A stretch of 10,608 nt of DNA, from assembly GCA_020025175.1 (NCBI GenBank), contig JAHHSM010000058.1:1-10608 (forward strand). Reading direction: 5' to 3'. This DNA is from Oscillospiraceae bacterium (GTDB taxonomy: Bacteria; Bacillota; Clostridia; Oscillospirales; Oscillospiraceae). Below are positions 7,101 to 10,608 of this stretch, in pieces. Position 1 is the first letter of the stretch, and each line of letters begins with the position of its first letter. The notes under the pieces are model-generated. The model was not told the DNA's origin. It saw nothing but the letters and a program-made list of their open reading frames with translations, and did not search any database. The position numbers were made by a program, and so were the translations under genes.

Positions 7101-7871
7101 TTACAGCCCTTTTTTGATTTGTTTCATAGCATTTTTTTCAAGACGGGAAACCTGAGCTTGTGAAATACCCACCTCATTGGACACTTCCATTTGTGTTTTT
7201 CCTTCACAAAAGCGCAGGCTTAAGATGTGCCGTTCTCGCTCGGATAATTGTTGGATGGCGTCTTTCAGTGCGATTTGTTCCAGCCAGCTTTCATCAGTAT
7301 TTTTGGTGTCGCTCACCTGATCGATTACGCAAATAGCATCGCCGCCATCGGAATAGATCGGTTCATAAAGGGAGATAGGGGCAACAATAGCATCCAATGC
7401 AAAAACAACATCTTCTCTTGGAATATCCAGCTGTTTTGCGATTTCTTCAACAGAAGGCTCTTTTTGCGTTTTTGACATGATTTCTTCTTTGGTTTGTAAT
7501 ACGCGATATGCTGTATCACGCATACTTCTGCTGACGCGTATAGAGCTGTTGTCGCGCAAATAGCGGCGGATTTCACCAATAATCATGGGCACGCCATATG
7601 TTGAAAAACGAACAGGCTGGGTGATATCAAAGTTATCAATTGCTTTGATCAATCCAATGCATCCGATTTGGAAGAGATCGTCTGCATTTTCTCCACGCCC
7701 CATAAATTTTTGAATTACCGATAAGACAAGACGCAGATTGCCTTCGATCAATTCTTGGCGTGCCTGCGAGTCACCTTCTTTTGTTCGTTTCAGGAGGGCG
7801 ATTGTCTCTGCGTTTTTCAGTACCTTTAATTTTGCGGTGTTTACACCGCAGATTTCGACTTTACTCTGCAT
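7101..7871 (-). CDS. sigG: RNA polymerase sigma-G, late forespore sigma factor
   Basis: Directs late forespore transcription after engulfment. The 256-residue protein has the sigma-G-specific N-terminus KVEICGVNTAKLKVLKN, sigma region 2 (DDLFQIGCIGL at 64-74, then RFSTYGVPMIIGEIRRYLRD), region 3 (IRVSRSMRDTAYRVL), the FALDAIVAPISLYEPIYSDGGD linker, and a region 4 helix-turn-helix (QMEVSNEVGISQAQVSRLEK). The close match to Bacillus SigG across the whole length, including the ICGV segment that sigma-F lacks, separates it from sigma-F. The start has AGGAGGC (7879-7885) 7 bases upstream. Residue 43 is Glu where Bacillus SigG has Asn45, a position linked to sensitivity to the anti-sigma factor CsfB/Gin. 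The gene stands alone, not behind spoIIGA-sigE as in many relatives. Confidence 0.96.
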   Translation of the reverse strand: MQSKVEICGVNTAKLKVLKNAETIALLKRTKEGDSQARQELIEGNLRLVLSVIQKFMGRGENADDLFQIGCIGLIKAIDNFDITQPVRFSTYGVPMIIGEIRRYLRDNSSIRVSRSMRDTAYRVLQTKEEIMSKTQKEPSVEEIAKQLDIPREDVVFALDAIVAPISLYEPIYSDGGDAICVIDQVSDTKNTDESWLEQIALKDAIQQLSERERHILSLRFCEGKTQMEVSNEVGISQAQVSRLEKNAMKQIKKGL

Positions 7872-7908
7872 GAAATAAGCCTCCTGTTTATACTGGGTGT
7901 TGCAATAT

Positions 7909-7938
7909 CAGTATCTCCAGTTGACGTATTCTTATTCG
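7909..7938 (-). promoter_or_regulatory. Sigma-F/sigma-G-type promoter for sigG
   Basis: Read on the minus strand: CGAATA (7938-7933), a 17-bp spacer and GATACTG (7915-7909), preceded by GG. Sigma-G promoters in Bacillus approximate TGAATA and CATACTA with similar spacing, so 10 of 13 positions agree. Transcription by sigma-F and then sigma-G itself is the established pattern for sigG and fits here. It lies about 40 bases before the start codon. Sequence-based prediction only. Confidence 0.5.
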
Positions 7939-8007
7939 TACACAAGAAAACTTATAAAGTCGAAAAGTGACAAGTTTTGACGATATTGCATAGGACAGGC
8001 AGATATT

Positions 8008-8036
8008 TTAGTAAAATAAGTTTGAATCGCTATACT
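8008..8036 (+). promoter_or_regulatory. Weak candidate promoter for the ylmC-like gene
   Basis: TTAGTA (8008-8013), a 17-bp spacer and TATACT (8031-8036). The -10 box is good and the -35 box poor. It would place the start of transcription very close to the ribosome binding site GGAGGG (8042-8047). A sporulation sigma factor could use a different register, and I cannot settle this from sequence. Confidence 0.3.
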
Positions 8037-8052
8037 AAATCGGAGGGATTCC

Positions 8053-8334
8053 ATGCAGTGCAGAATTACAGATTTGAGATGTAAGGAAATTATTAACATT
8101 TCTGATGGCAGCCGTATTGGTTATACAGAGGATGTGGAAGTGATTCTTCCAGAAGGGCGTGTTTGCGCGATTATAGCCTATGGTAGGGGTCGCTTTTTTG
8201 GCTTGTTTCGCGGAGAAGAGTACTATATTCCTTGGGACTGCATCAAGCGAATTGGGGATGATATTATATTAGTAGATAAGCATTTTAAAGAGGATAGATC
8301 ATGCAAAGAACAAAAAAGATGCCGCAGATTCTGA
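8053..8334 (+). CDS. YlmC/YmxH-family PRC-barrel protein, sporulation-associated
   Basis: A 93-residue protein with a single PRC-barrel fold: CRITDLRCKEIINISDGSRIGYTEDVEV, then VCAIIAYGRGRFFGLFRGEEYYIPWDCIKRIGDDIILVD. This is the YlmC/YmxH family found across endospore formers, usually just downstream of sigG in clostridia and bacilli. Its molecular function is not established. The last 18 residues or so (KHFKEDRSCKEQKRCRRF) are a basic, cysteine-containing tail beyond the usual end of the family. The ATG has GGAGGG 5 bases upstream. Here the gene is divergent from sigG rather than co-directional, so the pair stays adjacent but is separately transcribed. Confidence 0.82.
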   Translation: MQCRITDLRCKEIINISDGSRIGYTEDVEVILPEGRVCAIIAYGRGRFFGLFRGEEYYIPWDCIKRIGDDIILVDKHFKEDRSCKEQKRCRRF

Positions 8335-8414
8335 AATTAAAAAATATATAAATATATCAAAATTATAATTTTAATAAAATAATTCTTGCAATTAAAAGAA
8401 GTTTGTGGTATATT
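8335..8414 (+). promoter_or_regulatory. Strong rpsB promoter with AT-rich upstream block
   Basis: TTGCAA (8386-8391), a 17-bp spacer and TATATT (8409-8414) form a good sigma-A promoter. The 50 bases before it are almost pure A/T and include the perfect palindrome AAAATTATAATTTT (8359-8372), as expected of an UP element that boosts ribosomal-protein promoters. No separate terminator for the preceding ylmC-like gene is evident in this block. Confidence 0.7.
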
Positions 8415-8420
8415 ATTACA

Positions 8421-8525
8421 GCATTCCACACAGATTTGGATTTTTGGTCAGTGCCGCAAAGAGTGGTTAGCCGGAAAGAAGAAGAGTCTGGAGGTAAAAA
8501 ACTAAAATTATTGGAGGAAACAAAC
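8421..8525 (+). promoter_or_regulatory. rpsB mRNA leader
   Basis: About 105 bases separate the predicted transcription start from the rpsB ATG. The leader can form a modest stem, GCCGC (8453-8457) with GTGGT (8463-8467), using G-U pairs. It holds two SD-like sequences, GGAGGT (8490-8495), which has no well-placed start codon, and GGAGGA (8513-8518), which serves rpsB. Long leaders of rpsB are commonly sites of feedback by S2 in other bacteria. That role here is inference, and the structure does not match a family I can name. Confidence 0.4.
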
Positions 8526-9251
8526 ATGGCAAGTAATGTCGTATCCATGAAGCAGCTGCTGGAGGCAGGTGTACACTTTGGTCATCAGACCCGTCGTTGG
8601 AATCCTAAGATGGCTCCCTACATTTACACTGAGCGTAACGGTATCTATATCGTTGACCTGCAGAAGACCGTTAAGAAGCTGGAAGAGGCTTATAACTTTG
8701 TTTTGAATCTGGCTCAGAATGGCGAAAGCATTCTGTTCGTTGGTACCAAGAAGCAGGCTCAGGAAGCTATCAAGGACGAAGCAGTTCGCTGTGGTCAGTA
8801 CTATGTCAACGCTCGTTGGCTGGGTGGTATGATGACCAACTTCAAGACCATGCGTGGTCGTGTCGATCGTCTGACTCAGCTGAAGAAGATGCAGGAAGAC
8901 GGCACTTTCGATATGCTTCCTAAAAAGGAAGTTATGAAGCACATGGGCGAGATCGAGAAGCTGGAGAAGTATTTAGGCGGCGTTAAGGAGATGAAGAAGC
9001 TGCCTGGAGCTATTTTCATTATTGATACTCGTAAGGAGCGCAATGCTATTGCTGAGGCTCATAAGTTAGGTATCCCTGTCGTTGCTATTGCTGATACTAA
9101 CTGCGATCCCGATGAGATCGACTATCCCATCCCCGGCAATGATGATGCTATCCGCGCTATCAAGCTGATTGCTTCTGTTATGGCTAATGCTGTTCTGGAA
9201 GGCAAGCAGGGCGAGCAGGTTGAAGATACTGCTGCTGAAGTTGCTGAATAA
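8526..9251 (+). CDS. rpsB: 30S ribosomal protein S2
   Basis: S2 is a structural protein of the small ribosomal subunit. The 241-residue product begins MASNVVSMKQLLEAGVHFGH and continues with the family signature RRWNPKMAPYIYTERNGIYIVDLQKT. NARWLGGMMTNFKTM and the segment FIIDTRKERNAIAEAHKLGIPVVAIADTNCDP follow. Length and order are normal. The start is the ATG with GGAGGA 7 bases upstream. The frame is open further upstream, but that part overlaps the promoter. Codon use is sharply biased (GCT, GTT, CGT, CTG, AAG), unlike comEC or holA, as expected for a very highly expressed gene. tsf follows after 87 bases. Confidence 0.98.
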   Translation: MASNVVSMKQLLEAGVHFGHQTRRWNPKMAPYIYTERNGIYIVDLQKTVKKLEEAYNFVLNLAQNGESILFVGTKKQAQEAIKDEAVRCGQYYVNARWLGGMMTNFKTMRGRVDRLTQLKKMQEDGTFDMLPKKEVMKHMGEIEKLEKYLGGVKEMKKLPGAIFIIDTRKERNAIAEAHKLGIPVVAIADTNCDPDEIDYPIPGNDDAIRAIKLIASVMANAVLEGKQGEQVEDTAAEVAE

Positions 9252-9265
9252 TGAATTGAAGCGCT

Positions 9266-9297
9266 CCGGGGCGGGCTTTCCGCCCGCCCCGGTTTTT
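9266..9297 (+). terminator. Hairpin terminator between rpsB and tsf
   Basis: CCGGGGCGGGC (9266-9276) pairs perfectly with GCCCGCCCCGG (9282-9292), with loop TTTCC, followed directly by TTTTT (9293-9297). An 11-bp all-G/C stem plus a T run is a textbook intrinsic terminator, placed 14 bases after the rpsB stop. Confidence 0.9.
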
Positions 9298-9310
9298 CTG
9301 ATTAAGATAC

Positions 9311-9316
9311 TATAAT
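9311..9316 (+). promoter_or_regulatory. Possible -10 box for tsf
   Basis: A perfect TATAAT lies 22 bases before the tsf start codon. No acceptable -35 box is found at 16-18 bp upstream (that position falls inside the terminator stem), and there is no TG extension. It could allow some tsf transcription independent of readthrough, but transcription would start within or just before the ribosome binding site AGGAGG (9325-9330). Weak. Confidence 0.25.
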
Positions 9317-9338
9317 AATACAGTAGGAGGAAATTATC

Positions 9339-10256
9339 ATGGCATTTACTGCAGCTGATGTTAAGAACCTGCGCGAAATGACTGGCGTAGGCATGATGGA
9401 TTGTAAGAAGGCGCTGACTGAGTCTAACGGCGACGTCGAGAAGGCTATTGAATATCTGCGCGAGAAGGGCTTGGCTGCTTCTCAGAAGAAAGCTGGTCGT
9501 GTTGCTGCTGAAGGCATGGCTTATGCTGCTGTTATCGACGGTGTTGGCGTTGTTGTTGAAGTCAACGCTGAGACTGACTTCGTTGGTAAGAATGATAAGT
9601 TTGTTGATTTTGTTAAGGGTGTTGCAGCTACTGTTGCAAAGAATGCTCCTGCGGATATGGATGCATTGATGGCTTGCAAATACGACGGTACTGAGCTGAC
9701 TGTTGAGCAGCAGCAGCAGGAGATGGTTCTGGTCATTGGCGAGAACATCAAGGTTCGCCGTTTTGCTCGTTTTGCTGAAAATGTTTGCGTTCCCTATATT
9801 CATGCAGGCGGCAAAATTGCTGTTCTGGTCAATTTGGAAACTGCACTCTCCGCAGAGGCAGTCAACGAGGCTGGTAAAGATGTCGCTATGCAGATTGCTG
9901 CATTGAATCCTCGTTTCTGGGACAAGTCTCAGGTTACTCAGGATATTCTGGATGAAGAGAAGAAGATCATGATGGTTCAGATGGAAAACGATCCTAAGAT
10001 GGCTAATAAGCCTGAGCAGGTTCGCGAGAAGATCGTCATGGGTAAGCTGAATAAATTTTATGCTGAAAATTGTCTGCTGCAGCAGGAATTTGTTAAGGAT
10101 AACAGCTTGACTGTTGAGAAGTATATTGCTTCTGCGGCTAAGGAATTGGGCGGCGAAATCAAGTTTGTTGATGCAATTCGTTTCGAGAAGGGCGAAGGCA
10201 TTGAAAAGAAGGAAGAGAACTTCGCTGCTGAAATTGCTTCTTTGGTAAACGGCTAA
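9339..10256 (+). CDS. tsf: Translation elongation factor Ts
   Basis: EF-Ts is the nucleotide-exchange factor that releases GDP from EF-Tu. The 305-residue protein opens with the UBA-like domain, including LREMTGVGMMDCKKALTES and GDVEKAIEYLREKGL. The core follows, with the EF-Tu-contacting motif TDFVGKND (starting near residue 80). It ends with the C-terminal helical module. It is a little longer than Bacillus (about 293) or E. coli (283) EF-Ts. The ATG has AGGAGG (9325-9330) 8 bases upstream. Codon bias matches rpsB and is so strong that it leaves a long spurious open frame on the opposite strand. pyrH and frr, which often follow tsf, are absent here. Confidence 0.98.
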   Translation: MAFTAADVKNLREMTGVGMMDCKKALTESNGDVEKAIEYLREKGLAASQKKAGRVAAEGMAYAAVIDGVGVVVEVNAETDFVGKNDKFVDFVKGVAATVAKNAPADMDALMACKYDGTELTVEQQQQEMVLVIGENIKVRRFARFAENVCVPYIHAGGKIAVLVNLETALSAEAVNEAGKDVAMQIAALNPRFWDKSQVTQDILDEEKKIMMVQMENDPKMANKPEQVREKIVMGKLNKFYAENCLLQQEFVKDNSLTVEKYIASAAKELGGEIKFVDAIRFEKGEGIEKKEENFAAEIASLVNG

Positions 10257-10313
10257 TTCTAGCGATTGTCGCATCAATAAGGCGGATATTATTTCGTCAA
10301 ATATGGCAAACTT

Positions 10314-10360
10314 ACAAGGTTCAAGGTAACTTTCATTGTTTCCTTGAACCTTGTTTTTAT
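10314..10360 (+). terminator. Rho-independent terminator after tsf
   Basis: ACAAGGTTCAAGG (10314-10326) pairs with CCTTGAACCTTGT (10342-10354), extended inward by AAC/GTT after one mismatch, and is followed by TTTTTAT. It lies 58 bases after the tsf stop. Confidence 0.9.
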
Positions 10361-10385
10361 AAAGAAAGCGCTCTGGATAGAGTTC

Positions 10386-10414
10386 TTGCCAGAAAATATA
10401 TTTCGTGCTAGAAT
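10386..10414 (+). promoter_or_regulatory. Sigma-A promoter for the M50 protease gene
   Basis: TTGCCA (10386-10391), a 17-bp spacer and TAGAAT (10409-10414), with an extended -10 TGC immediately before it. It lies between the tsf terminator and the next start codon, and is well formed. Confidence 0.65.
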
Positions 10415-10468
10415 AATAAATATTATGGATTTTTATTGCCAATTTTAATTGTAGAGAGGTATGAACAT

Positions 10469-10608
10469 TTGCTGCAATATTTAAATAATCTATTTTCTCA
10501 AATTAATTTTTCAGATGTAACGGACATGGCGCTTCGGGTTATTGCGATTTTTTTGTGTTTAACAATTCATGAAACCAGTCATGGTTTGGCTGCCTACATT
10601 TTGGGGGA
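10469..10608 (+). CDS. Site-2 protease (M50) family membrane metalloprotease, 5' part
   Basis: The first 46 codons of a gene cut off by the window edge. After a short N-terminal segment (MLQYLNNLFSQINFSDV) comes a hydrophobic helix, ALRVIAIFLCLTIHETSHGL. It contains the zinc-protease motif HExxH (HETSH, residues 34-38) inside the membrane segment, followed by AAYILG. That combination is typical of M50 site-2 proteases of the short Firmicutes type (YwhC/SpoIVFB relatives). These cleave membrane-bound substrates. The TTG at 10469 is chosen because AGAGGT (10455-10460) is 8 bases upstream. The nearer ATG at 10461 abuts the SD and is out of frame, stopping after 7 codons. The substrate, and any PDZ or CBS domain, cannot be seen. 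Confidence 0.8.
   Translation, partial: MLQYLNNLFSQINFSDVTDMALRVIAIFLCLTIHETSHGLAAYILG

Noticed and set aside
8301..8351. A 16-codon frame (MQRTKK...) overlapping the end of the ylmC-like gene
   Set aside because: An AGGA-like sequence lies upstream, but the frame is tiny, lysine-rich and ends in the AT-rich promoter block; there is nothing to support translation.
8403..8525. In-frame upstream extension of rpsB
   Set aside because: The extension begins before the predicted -10 box, so it would not be transcribed, and S2 proteins start at MASNVVSMKQLLEAG-like sequence.
9066..10442. A 458-codon open frame on the minus strand across tsf and the end of rpsB
   Set aside because: It lies opposite two unmistakable genes, has no ribosome binding site that I can see, and its protein matches no family I know. 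The strong codon bias of rpsB and tsf (GCT, GTT, CTG, AAG) removes stop codons from the opposite strand.
10461..10484. ATG starting a 7-codon leader peptide before the M50 protease
   Set aside because: The ATG touches the SD directly, leaving no spacer. The SD is correctly spaced for the TTG at 10469.
1..10608. CRISPR array, tRNA or rRNA genes, prophage or defence genes
   Set aside because: I looked for repeated spacer-repeat units, cloverleaf arms with a CCA end and recognisable phage or defence proteins, and found none.

Overview
This window looks like an ordinary chromosomal segment from a spore-forming, anaerobic, low-to-mid GC Firmicute, most likely a gut-type clostridium of the Oscillospiraceae/Ruminococcaceae kind. 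The reasons are a forespore sigma factor (sigG) next to a YlmC/YmxH sporulation gene, a small [4Fe-4S] ferredoxin, strong AGGAGG-type ribosome binding sites, GTG/TTG starts, and the clostridial habit of carrying a glutaminyl-tRNA synthetase. The taxonomic guess below class level is weak. There is no CRISPR array, phage module, toxin-antitoxin pair or rRNA/tRNA gene that I can see.

Layout. 1-334 has no gene: two small hairpins lie at the left edge, then a candidate promoter for the first operon. 335-4268 (+) is a tight three-gene operon: comEC (DNA-uptake channel), holA (clamp-loader delta subunit) and an RNase M5-like Toprim gene (rnmV), closed by a hairpin terminator at 4277-4305. After a 259-base gap with a clear sigma-A promoter, 4528-6999 (+) holds a second operon: glnS, a DJ-1/PfpI-family gene and a monocluster ferredoxin. 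A 19-bp perfect bidirectional terminator (7051-7094) separates it from the convergent sigG (7871-7101, -). sigG has a sigma-F/G-like promoter and stands alone. The ylmC/ymxH-type gene (8053-8334, +) is divergent from sigG. A strong promoter with an AT-rich upstream block then drives rpsB (8526-9251), followed by a GC-rich hairpin-plus-T-run between rpsB and tsf (9339-10256). tsf ends at another strong terminator, and a new promoter drives the first 46 codons of an M50 site-2 protease gene that runs off the right edge.

How the genes work together. Most of the content is core information processing: replication (holA), stable RNA maturation (rnmV), tRNA charging (glnS) and translation (rpsB, tsf). 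Competence (comEC), thiol/redox functions (DJ-1 family, ferredoxin) and forespore development (sigG, ylmC-like) are interspersed. I see no convincing undescribed system. The points most worth a second look are the non-standard GlnRS/DJ-1/ferredoxin operon, the orphan sigG with its promoter and a Glu at a position tied to anti-sigma control in Bacillus, the strong terminator inside rpsB-tsf, and the paired hairpins at the left edge that may be a mobile-element end.
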